Source: Bacilli bacterium (GTDB taxonomy: Bacteria > Bacillota_I > Bacilli_A > RF39 > UBA660). From it: a stretch of 20,990 nucleotides of DNA. Location: assembly GCA_017519965.1 (NCBI GenBank), contig JAFWRK010000018.1:1-20990 (forward strand), in the 5' to 3' direction. The notes under the pieces were generated by a model. The model had not been told where the DNA came from. It worked only from the letters and a program-made list of their open reading frames with translations, and searched no databases. Made by a program: the position numbers and the translations under genes. Below are positions 13,907-19,741 of the stretch, piece by piece. Each line of letters opens with the position of its first letter. Positions within the stretch are counted from its first letter, which is position 1.

Positions 13907-14794
13907 TTATTCTTCGTCTTCTAATCCTAACTCAGAGAAATATTTTTCTTGATTTCTCCAATCTTTAATAGTCTTAACATAAGTTTCTAAAAATACTTTT
14001 TTTCCTAAAAACTCTTCCATATCATGTCTAGCTCTTGTACCAATTTCTTTTAACATAGAACCATTTTTACCAATAATAATTTTCTTAACATTATCTCTAT
14101 CAACAACAACTAAAACTTGTATATGAATAGATTTACTATTTTCTTCATAGTTTTCAACATAACAAGTAACTGTATGAGGAATTTCATCATGAGTTAATTC
14201 AAGTATTTTTTCTCTAACAAACTCAGCCATAATGAATCTTGTTGATACATTAGTAATCTCATCTTCAGAGTATATAGAATCCATCTCAGGTAAATACTTT
14301 TTTAAAGTACTAATAAGTTCATTTATATTATTATTCTTTTTAGCACTTATTGGTATTATCTCACTAAAACTATATTTGTCTTTTACCTTATCTATCTCTT
14401 CTAATAACTTAGTTTTATCTTTAACTTGATCAATTTTATTAAGTAATAAGAATATAGGTAATTTAGAGTCATTAATCTTATCTAAAATAAATTGATCACC
14501 TTTACCAAAACCAGTACTAGCATCAATTAAAAATAATATTACGTCAACGTCATGTGCATTTTCATAAGCTTTTTTATTCATTAAATTACCTAGTTTATTG
14601 ACCGGTTTATGAACTCCAGGCGTATCTACAAATATTATTTGTGAATCTTCATCATTATATATTCCTTGTATAACATTTCTAGTAGTTCCACTAACATTTG
14701 AAGTAATAGCCAATTTCATTCCTAATAAACTATTAAGTAAAGTACTTTTTCCAACGTTAGGTCTACCTACTAAACTTGCAAAACCACATCTCAT
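13907..14794 (-). CDS. era: GTPase Era
   Basis: A GTP-binding protein that helps mature the 30S subunit by binding the 3' end of 16S rRNA. It has 295 residues, the normal size. G1 is GRPNVGKS (10-17), switch I has the SGTTRN threonines (35-40), G3 is DTPG (57-60), G4 NKID (119-122) and G5 SAK (150-152). The C-terminal KH domain has IIIGKNGSMLKEIG (about 239-252) followed by the KVFLETYVK strand. The start ATG 14794 overlaps the cdd stop by four bases (ATGA), and its GAGG site lies in the end of cdd, so the two are coupled. Confidence 0.97.
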   Translation of the reverse strand: MRCGFASLVGRPNVGKSTLLNSLLGMKLAITSNVSGTTRNVIQGIYNDEDSQIIFVDTPGVHKPVNKLGNLMNKKAYENAHDVDVILFLIDASTGFGKGDQFILDKINDSKLPIFLLLNKIDQVKDKTKLLEEIDKVKDKYSFSEIIPISAKKNNNINELISTLKKYLPEMDSIYSEDEITNVSTRFIMAEFVREKILELTHDEIPHTVTCYVENYEENSKSIHIQVLVVVDRDNVKKIIIGKNGSMLKEIGTRARHDMEEFLGKKVFLETYVKTIKDWRNQEKYFSELGLEDEE

Positions 14795-15177
14795 TTTAAA
14801 TCATCCTCTCCAAATGGAAATGGACATAATTCTGACACAGTATAATCAACTATTTCTCCTTTTGTAGAGCAACAATGGATTATACAATCTTTATCAAATA
14901 GTTCAGAAATAACTTGTCTACATTGAAAACAAGGCATACCTATTTCTCCAGATGAAACCATTACATATAATTCTTTAAAGTCACCTTTTTTATAGCCATT
15001 ACTGATAGCACTAAGTATTGCACTTCTTTCTGCACAAATAGAAGCTCCATAAGCTGCATTTTCTACATTAACACCATTAAATTCAGTACCATCATTCATA
15101 ACAGCAATTGCAGAAACTGCATAATTAGAATATGGACTATAACTATTATTATGTAATTTTATTAATTTTTCTATCAT
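14791..15177 (-). CDS. cdd: Cytidine deaminase, homotetrameric zinc type
   Basis: Hydrolytic deamination of (deoxy)cytidine to (deoxy)uridine in pyrimidine salvage. At 128 residues it has the short tetrameric form. The zinc site uses C48 (CAE, with E50 as proton shuttle) and C83/C86 (PCFQC). SPYSNYAVSAI near the N terminus and NVENAAYG (37-44) are substrate-binding segments. ATG 15177 has GGAGGG close by. It overlaps era by four bases, as in many Firmicutes. The product ends with TGA, which shows that TGA is a stop in this genome. Confidence 0.96.
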   Translation of the reverse strand: MIEKLIKLHNNSYSPYSNYAVSAIAVMNDGTEFNGVNVENAAYGASICAERSAILSAISNGYKKGDFKELYVMVSSGEIGMPCFQCRQVISELFDKDCIIHCCSTKGEIVDYTVSELCPFPFGEDDLK

Positions 15178-15185
15178 AAACCCTC

Positions 15186-15611
15186 CTATATTAATAATAA
15201 AATTTTAGGTATAAATATAATAATTCCTCCAACTAATGCTACAATACACAAAATTAAAGTAGCCGAACTTGCAGTATCTTTTGCAATTTTAGCTAAAGGA
15301 TGTTTCTCAGTAGTAATTAAATCAATTGTTGCTTCAATAGCAGAATTAATCATTTCAATAGATGCAATTGATCCACAAATAATTATTACAAATAGCCATT
15401 CATATAACTCAATTTCTAATAAAAAACCTAAAACAATTGAAAATATAGTAGCTATTAAAATAATAATCATATTATGTTCATACTTTAAACCATAAACTAT
15501 ACCATCAATCGCATGAAAAAAGCTTTTACAATATCTTTCTAAAATAGTACCTGTATCTTTATTTCTCTTAGGAGTTTTTCTAAAAAATCTACCTAGTAAT
15601 CCCATAAGCAC
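15186..15611 (-). CDS. dgkA: Diacylglycerol/undecaprenol kinase family protein
   Basis: A small membrane kinase of the DgkA family; in Gram-positive bacteria the substrate is mainly undecaprenol. It has 141 residues with three membrane helices (about 46-64, 70-86, 115-136) and an amphipathic N-terminal helix. The signature [13 protein letters not shown] (86-98) and [14 protein letters not shown] (104-117) contain the catalytic Glu and ligand-binding residues. The start is GTG 15611 with GGAGG six bases before it; ATG 15605 is the alternative. It overlaps the end of ybeY by 23 bases and precedes cdd, as in Bacillus. Confidence 0.93.
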   Translation of the reverse strand: MLMGLLGRFFRKTPKRNKDTGTILERYCKSFFHAIDGIVYGLKYEHNMIIILIATIFSIVLGFLLEIELYEWLFVIIICGSIASIEMINSAIEATIDLITTEKHPLAKIAKDTASSATLILCIVALVGGIIIFIPKILLLI

Positions 15612-16044
15612 TTAGTACCTCCTCTTGTTTGCCAAACATAACTTTTTCATCTTCAGGAGTCATATGATCATATCCTAATAAATGATAAAAACCATGAACT
15701 GCTAAAAAACATATTTCTCTTAAAAACGAATGACCATATTCTTCTGCTTGAGCTCTAGCCTTATCTATAGAAATATATATATCACCTAAAACTCTAACAT
15801 CATCAGGTAAAACCATAGTATCATCATCTTCTAAAGCAAATGTAATAACATCTGTTTCTCTATCAATATTTCTATAATCTCTATTTAATTCATGAATATA
15901 ATCGTTATCAACTATTATTAGATTAAAAATAATATTCTCCAATTTTTCTTTTTCAATTGCACTGTACAAAACTTTTAAAACAGTATCAAGTTCAGGTATT
16001 TCTTCATTAACTTGATTAAATATTTCAATTTTACTACTATCCAT
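15589..16044 (-). CDS. ybeY: Endoribonuclease / 16S rRNA maturation factor YbeY
   Basis: A zinc-dependent endoribonuclease involved in 16S rRNA 3'-end processing and ribosome quality control. It has 151 residues. The metal motif is [11 protein letters not shown] (117-127: H117, H121, H127). Other conserved segments are the NxxYRxxDRxTDVITF segment (54-69, with [13 protein letters not shown]) and LGDIYIS (86-92). ATG 16044 follows AGGAGAG. It usually follows phoH and the pgpH gene; here it follows a VanZ-like gene. Confidence 0.96.
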   Translation of the reverse strand: MDSSKIEIFNQVNEEIPELDTVLKVLYSAIEKEKLENIIFNLIIVDNDYIHELNRDYRNIDRETDVITFALEDDDTMVLPDDVRVLGDIYISIDKARAQAEEYGHSFLREICFLAVHGFYHLLGYDHMTPEDEKVMFGKQEEVLSAYGITR

Positions 16045-16052
16045 ATACTCTC

Positions 16053-16652
16053 CTATATTAATGTTATTATAATAATCAAAACTATAATTGCTAAAGAATT
16101 TAGAACAAACTCACTCTTAAACATATTAGGTAATTTATTCCATAACTTAGTAACATAATAATATAATAAGAATCCTAAATAACCACCTAATAAATTTAGA
16201 ATAATATCATCTATATCAAACACTCTTCCTATAACTAATTGAACTATTTCAATAGCAAAACTAGTTATAAGAGTTAAAATCAAAGTAATATGAGGTTTAT
16301 CATTTTTTAAATAAAAACTAGTAAAGAAACCATAAGGTAAAAATAAAACCATATTACCAATAACATTCTTAAAAAATAAACGACTTCCCATATTATATCT
16401 TAATATTTCTTTAAATGGAATAAAATTATTTGAACTCCATGTTACATCATCCTGAAAAGTAACTATTTGGAACAAACATAAAATATATAGTATAAAAGAA
16501 AACATAAATAATTCTTTATATAAAATAATCTTTTCATGATTCTTAGTTAGATAACAAATTCTCATAGATATTAAAACTACACTAGAGATTACTAACATAG
16601 GCCATGTAAGACTTAAAACACTCTGAATTGTACTATTGAAAGCATCAAACAT
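16053..16652 (-). CDS. VanZ-like family membrane protein
   Basis: A 199-residue integral membrane protein with about five helices (about 15-34, 47-66, 91-112, 122-140, 149-165, plus a hydrophobic C-terminal end at 181-199). The family pattern is seen: [25 protein letters not shown] (95-109), the acidic helix E135-x-x-Q, then [19 protein letters not shown] (142-160). VanZ was first met in a teicoplanin-resistance cluster, but most homologues are chromosomal genes of unknown role. ATG 16652 has GGAG in the end of yqfD and follows its stop almost directly. It sits where phoH normally lies in this cluster, so it was inserted or moved in. Confidence 0.88.
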   Translation of the reverse strand: MFDAFNSTIQSVLSLTWPMLVISSVVLISMRICYLTKNHEKIILYKELFMFSFILYILCLFQIVTFQDDVTWSSNNFIPFKEILRYNMGSRLFFKNVIGNMVLFLPYGFFTSFYLKNDKPHITLILTLITSFAIEIVQLVIGRVFDIDDIILNLLGGYLGFLLYYYVTKLWNKLPNMFKSEFVLNSLAIIVLIIIITLI

Positions 16653-16655
16653 ATT

Positions 16656-17798
16656 TCACTCTCCATTATTTACTACAGCTGGTATTTCTTCGGTAACTCC
16701 AATATCCTCAAAAACCTTAAAAAACACTCCTACTATTATTCTACTATTTTTCATGTCTTTTTTCAAAATTTTTTTCAGAAGTATTTTATCATCTTTTCCT
16801 AATCTATTATTTATTTTTCTAGTAGCTAACTCTAAAGCATAATTATCCACATTTTTTAAATCAAATGTTTTATCAGTAACAATAGTCTCTAAGTATTCAG
16901 TATAATATAATCTAACAGGTAATAATTTATTATAAATAATATTTATATCGTTCCTCTTATATGTACTAAAACTACTTTTAGTAGAATAATTAAATAAATC
17001 GAAACCAATCTTTCTTTCTACTTTACCAGTAACATTTTCTTCATAATAATGAACAGGAACATCAACATAAACTTGATACCACACTTCTCCAAATACTTTT
17101 CCTATACTACATTTTGTATTAACAATTTCTTCTTTATTAAAGATATTACCACTAATTAAAATATCTCCCTTTTTTACACTTTTATTAATAGCGGTTAATA
17201 CTTCTCCGCTAGAAGCCTGAATATCTAATACAATAGCATCTCTTTTAGCTACTATATTACTTGGAACACAATTATCTATATCATTATTTTTTTTACGCTC
17301 AACTACTTTAATAATGTATTTAGTTCCATATTCTTCAATTTCCATCCATTCAATCTTATCATTCTCTTCATCCAATATTTCGTTAATAATCTTTTGCTTA
17401 GTATAATAATCAACTTTAAATCTATATTTAGATATACCTCTTACTTTTAAATCTTCCAATATACTCTTTTTCAAACTACTGTTATTAGAAATAACATCAA
17501 TATTTAGAATAAGATTACTAATAGTTATAATAATTAAAAAAAATATAAAAAAACTAATAATAAAACAGCTATAAGTTTTCAATAAATATTTTATATATAA
17601 AAAACCATATACTTTTAATACTTTGATTTTATAAGTTGTCTTTATAGTCTTTATTATATTGTAATCTTCAGAACTAACTACAATTATCATACTATTTCTA
17701 TCTTTACTTAAAACATCTAAATTTATATTTTTAACAAATAATAGATTTAAAAAATATTCAATATTTTTTCCAGTTATTTTTAATTTTATTCTAGACAT
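16656..17798 (-). CDS. yqfD: Sporulation protein YqfD
   Basis: A membrane protein of the SigE mother-cell regulon in Bacillus, needed for efficient sporulation. At 380 residues it is close to the family length (about 398). A cytoplasmic N-terminal domain (about 1-75) precedes one membrane helix (about 78-100, rich in Ile/Phe). The outer domain follows, with the conserved IEWMEIEEYGTKYIIKVVERK near 153-173 and a hairpin-like NIVAKRDAIVLDIQA...VKKGDILISG segment near 185-218. GAGG is properly spaced for ATG 17798; a TTG one codon earlier is less likely. It overlaps the end of yqfC and ends in TGA inside the vanZ ribosome site. Confidence 0.9.
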   Translation of the reverse strand: MSRIKLKITGKNIEYFLNLLFVKNINLDVLSKDRNSMIIVVSSEDYNIIKTIKTTYKIKVLKVYGFLYIKYLLKTYSCFIISFFIFFLIIITISNLILNIDVISNNSSLKKSILEDLKVRGISKYRFKVDYYTKQKIINEILDEENDKIEWMEIEEYGTKYIIKVVERKKNNDIDNCVPSNIVAKRDAIVLDIQASSGEVLTAINKSVKKGDILISGNIFNKEEIVNTKCSIGKVFGEVWYQVYVDVPVHYYEENVTGKVERKIGFDLFNYSTKSSFSTYKRNDINIIYNKLLPVRLYYTEYLETIVTDKTFDLKNVDNYALELATRKINNRLGKDDKILLKKILKKDMKNSRIIVGVFFKVFEDIGVTEEIPAVVNNGE

Positions 17799-18030
17799 CA
17801 AATACCTCTATATTAGATACTACTCCATTTATAAGTACTTCATTATCTAGTAATTTATATAATATAAAACTACTACCACTAAATACTACTCTCTTATTAT
17901 TGAATAAAATAGATACTCTATCTTCTTCTAACGCTAATATCTTATTATAGTTAATAATATATAATTTATCAGGAAAAACTATAAATCTAGGATCTAAATC
18001 ATTAAAATATCTTTTTATTCTATTATTCAA
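17791..18030 (-). CDS. yqfC: Sporulation protein YqfC (YabP/YqfC family)
   Basis: A 79-residue beta-rich protein with the YabP/YqfC pattern: RFIVFPDKLYIINYNKILALEEDRV, then NKRVVFSGSSFILYKLLDNEVLINGVVSNIEV. In Bacillus it belongs to the SigE regulon, and with YqfD is probably an envelope-associated sporulation factor. The start is TTG 18030, preceded by AGGTGATAATAA; no ATG is available in this frame. A -10-like CATATAAT lies about 20 bases upstream, which suits both SigA and SigE consensus. The gene is the first of a long unit that runs to recO. Confidence 0.9.
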   Translation of the reverse strand: MNNRIKRYFNDLDPRFIVFPDKLYIINYNKILALEEDRVSILFNNKRVVFSGSSFILYKLLDNEVLINGVVSNIEVFDV

Positions 18031-18045
18031 TTATTATCACCTAAT

Positions 18046-18056
18046 AAATTATATGA
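18046..18056 (-). promoter_or_regulatory. Possible promoter -10 of the yqfC-recO unit
   Basis: CATATAAT on the minus strand (TATAAT at 18053-18048), about 20 bases before the yqfC TTG and just after the yqeY terminator. CATATAAT also fits the SigE -10 of sporulating Firmicutes, but no matching -35 at the right distance is clear. Tentative. Confidence 0.35.
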
Positions 18057-18085
18057 AAAAAAAAGAAATACTTGATAGCATTTCT
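18056..18085 (-). terminator. Terminator of yqeY
   Basis: A 9-bp stem AGAAATGCT/AGTATTTCT (one G-U pair on the minus strand), loop of 4, followed by nine T residues. It directly follows the yqeY stop. Confidence 0.88.
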
Positions 18086-18522
18086 TATTGTAATTTTTCT
18101 CTAATGATTGAACTAACCTCTTTCATATCTGCACGTCCTTTTAATTTAGCTTGTGCAGGTCCCATTACTTTACCCATATCCTTAGGTCCAGTAGGATTAA
18201 CAGAAGCAAATATTTCATCAATTATTTTTAATACTTCTTCATGAGATAATTGTTCAGGTAAATATTCCATTAATACTTTAATTTCTTCATTAGTTTTATC
18301 AATTAAATCTTGTCTATTACCTTTTTCAAATTCTACGATTGAATCTTTTCTCATTTTAATTTGTTTATTAACAACGTCTAATAAAAGCTCATCATTTTCT
18401 TCTCTTTTATGATCAATTCTTTCTTGAGTCATAGCAGCTTTAATCATACGAATAACAGTTAATCTTTCTTTTTCATGATTTTTCATTGCTTCAACCATAT
18501 CTTTTTGTAATTTTTCTACCAT
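18085..18522 (-). CDS. yqeY: GatB/YqeY domain protein
   Basis: A 145-residue soluble protein of the YqeY family, related to the tail domain of the amidotransferase subunit GatB; its precise role is unknown but a tRNA-linked function is suspected. The segments KERLTVIRMIKAAMTQERI, MRKDSIVEFEKGNRQDLIDK, IKVLMEYLPEQLSHEEV and GPKDMGKVMGPAQAKLKGRAD are typical. The open frame extends to 18543, but GAGGAG lies within it and is spaced correctly only for ATG 18522, giving MVEKLQKDMVEAMK as in homologues. It has an extended -10 promoter (TATGATAAAAT, near 18545-18555) and follows rpsU, its usual partner. Confidence 0.94.
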   Translation of the reverse strand: MVEKLQKDMVEAMKNHEKERLTVIRMIKAAMTQERIDHKREENDELLLDVVNKQIKMRKDSIVEFEKGNRQDLIDKTNEEIKVLMEYLPEQLSHEEVLKIIDEIFASVNPTGPKDMGKVMGPAQAKLKGRADMKEVSSIIREKLQ

Positions 18523-18563
18523 ATTATCCATCTCCTCGAACATATTTTATCATAAAAATAGAA

Positions 18564-18596
18564 TAAAAAAAATAGAGATTTTAATAATCTCTATTA
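18564..18596 (-). terminator. Terminator of rpsU
   Basis: A 9-bp stem AATAGAGAT/ATCTCTATT, loop of 7, then eight T residues on the minus strand; the rpsU stop codon lies inside the loop region. Confidence 0.9.
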
Positions 18597-18781
18597 TTAG
18601 CACGATTTCGTTTTTGAGAATTCTTAATTCCCTCTTTTTTAGCAGCTCTTCTTCTAACACCTGGTTTATCGTAAGCTTCTCTTTTTTTCCACTCTGAAGG
18701 GACACCGTCTCTTGCTACTTTTTGTTTGAACTTTCTTAGAGCTTGATCCAAATTTCCTCTAACAGTTACTTTAGTCGCCAA
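18581..18781 (-). CDS. rpsU: Ribosomal protein S21
   Basis: A basic small-subunit protein near the anti-Shine-Dalgarno region. It has 66 residues, a little longer than the common 57-58. The conserved block has LDQALRKFKQKVARDGVPSEWKKREAYDKPG, followed by a run of Arg/Lys. It starts at TTG 18781 with GGAGG eight bases before it. An ATG four bases upstream is out of frame and soon meets a stop, so TTG is the only reasonable start. It is monocistronic, between its own promoter and terminator, and follows the bacteriocin locus. Confidence 0.96.
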   Translation of the reverse strand: MATKVTVRGNLDQALRKFKQKVARDGVPSEWKKREAYDKPGVRRRAAKKEGIKNSQKRNRANNRDY

Positions 18782-18814
18782 TCATTATCCCTCCCTTCGC
18801 ATTAACTACCAAAA

Positions 18815-18843
18815 ATTATAACAAAGAATTTCTTTATTTTCAA
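18815..18843 (-). promoter_or_regulatory. Promoter of rpsU
   Basis: TTGAAA (18843-18838), 17-base spacer, TATAAT (18820-18815) with an upstream TGT (extended -10). The leader is about 30 bases. Confidence 0.8.
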
Positions 18844-18909
18844 CATTTTTTTTGTTATTTTGTCAAAAAAAGGTCAATAATATGAACATTTTAAGACATT
18901 TTTTGCAAA

Positions 18910-19035
18910 TTATGATAAAGCTAAGCGAATAAAAGAACCAATTCTAATTCCAAAATAAAATAATAATTTTAGAATAAATCCAACAATAGGAATCGATATA
19001 ATTATAATAATTATTGTAATTAATCTAGAGGACAT
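18910..19035 (-). CDS. 41-aa membrane peptide, probable bacteriocin immunity or partner
   Basis: Read directly from the DNA: ATG 19035 to TAA 18910, preceded by GAAGGT at six bases. The reading frame overlaps the last 16 bases of the 58-aa precursor gene. The peptide begins MSSRLIT, has an Ile-rich membrane helix (about 6-27), and ends in FGIRIGSFIRLALS. It has no double-glycine leader. Residues 22-37 (LKLLFYFGIRIGSFIR) align without gaps with IKVLYEAGQSFGSAIR of the precursor, sharing K, L, GxxxGS and IR. Small hydrophobic proteins after a bacteriocin gene are usually immunity proteins; it could also be a further active peptide. A real but unrecognised gene, in my view. Confidence 0.62.
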   Translation of the reverse strand: MSSRLITIIIIIISIPIVGFILKLLFYFGIRIGSFIRLALS

Positions 19036-19196
19036 AAGTTACCTTCTGCAATTCGTCTTATTGCAGATCCAAAACTTTGACCCGCTTCATACAAAACTTT
19101 AATAACATTAGTAAAAGCATTAATAATACTAGAAGAAACAGTGCCAGTTGTTCCACCTTTTATATTAACTAATTTATCATTATCTAATCTAATCAT
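19020..19196 (-). CDS. Double-glycine leader bacteriocin precursor 2 (58 aa)
   Basis: Read directly from the DNA: ATG 19196 with GAGGTG seven bases before it, TAA at 19020. The first 15 residues, MIRLDNDKLVNIKGG, form a classical double-glycine leader (hydrophobic residues at -12, -7 and -4, Gly-Gly at -2/-1). The predicted mature peptide has 43 residues, is Thr/Ser-rich at its start, then amphipathic with YEAGQSFGSAIRRI, including a GxxxG motif, and ends NLCPLD with a single Cys. It looks like a class II (perhaps two-peptide) unmodified bacteriocin; no modification enzyme is in view. Follows precursor 1 with a few overlapping bases and precedes the 41-aa membrane peptide. Confidence 0.82.
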   Translation of the reverse strand: MIRLDNDKLVNIKGGTTGTVSSSIINAFTNVIKVLYEAGQSFGSAIRRIAEGNLCPLD

Positions 19197-19338
19197 TTAT
19201 GCACCTCTCTGGATTTGTTATGCCTGAAATAACGCCTGAAGCGAAGACCACAATAGCAGCAATACCTAAAAAAATCCAAGCATTAACTTCGAATCCTCCC
19301 TTTATTTTTTTTAAATCTTCAGTTTCAATTTTATTCAA
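19189..19338 (-). CDS. Double-glycine leader bacteriocin precursor 1 (49 aa)
   Basis: Read directly from the DNA: TTG 19338 with AAGGAGG six bases before it, TAG at 19189. The first 15 residues, MNKIETEDLKKIKGG, are a double-glycine leader of the same length and end (IKGG) as in precursor 2. The predicted 34-residue mature peptide has a hydrophobic core (WIFLGIAAIVVFASGVISG) with a GxxxG motif (GVISG) and a polar tail with one Cys (NPERCIND). It begins one base after the accessory gene and overlaps the start of precursor 2 by eight bases, so the peptides are co-translated. No known bacteriocin was recognised by sequence. The strong ribosome site suggests high expression. Confidence 0.8.
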   Translation of the reverse strand: MNKIETEDLKKIKGGFEVNAWIFLGIAAIVVFASGVISGITNPERCIND

Positions 19339-19339
19339 T

Positions 19340-19741
19340 CTAATCCTCCTTCCATATAACATCAAATAAATGAATAAGCCTTATTTTATTTTTAAAAATA
19401 GAAATATTAATAGAGTCATACGATTTATTTTTAAATTTAAACTTTATAACAATCTCATGATATTTTTTTGTTATATTTCTTTGTACTTCTATTATTTCAA
19501 ATTTTCTTTTTTTATTCTTATAATAAATATATTTATTTGAATTAAATATTTTTAAATCATCTTTATCAATAAACAAATAAACTAAATCATCCTTTATAAC
19601 AACACAATTATAAGTTTTATAAATATTAAGATTAATTTTATATAAACAAATAATAAATAAAAACTCTATAAAAATAATAATAAAGATAATTAATATACAG
19701 ACTTCAAATTTTTCATAATTATTTTTCAATAATATCACCAT
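19340..19741 (-). CDS. Minimal membrane-fusion-like accessory protein of the exporter
   Basis: A 133-residue protein with one N-terminal membrane helix (about 12-36, very Ile/Phe-rich) and a beta-rich, Lys-rich outer domain (about 43-133). The end (SINISIFKNKIRLIHLFDVIWKED) resembles the last strands of bacteriocin accessory proteins of the HlyD/ComB type, which also finish near the membrane, but the long coiled coil and lipoyl domain are missing. Family assignment is an inference from position and shape. It overlaps the exporter gene by 23 bases. The start may be ATG 19741, or TTG 19729, which has GGTGATATTA upstream. Its last codons hold the ribosome site of precursor 1. Confidence 0.65.
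   Translation of the reverse strand: MVILLKNNYEKFEVCILIIFIIIFIEFLFIICLYKINLNIYKTYNCVVIKDDLVYLFIDKDDLKIFNSNKYIYYKNKKRKFEIIEVQRNITKKYHEIVIKFKFKNKSYDSINISIFKNKIRLIHLFDVIWKED

Noticed and set aside
14232..14429. Plus-strand frame within era
   Set aside because: Opposite strand of a conserved GTPase gene; shadow frame. The same holds for the frames at 16636..16842 and 18053..18244.
14791..17798. Mycoplasma-type genetic code (TGA = Trp)
   Set aside because: Trp residues in conserved genes are encoded by TGG, and TGA ends cdd and yqfD at the right places.
18844..18909. A terminator after the bacteriocin operon
   Set aside because: Only short, weak pairings (for example TCA/TGA) are visible near 18875-18895, and they do not precede a proper T run at the right place. 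I cannot support one.
19189..19338. Lanthipeptide or other modified peptide reading of precursor 1
   Set aside because: No modification enzyme is in view, and the core has one Cys with few Ser/Thr; an unmodified class II type fits better. Enzymes could still lie beyond the window.
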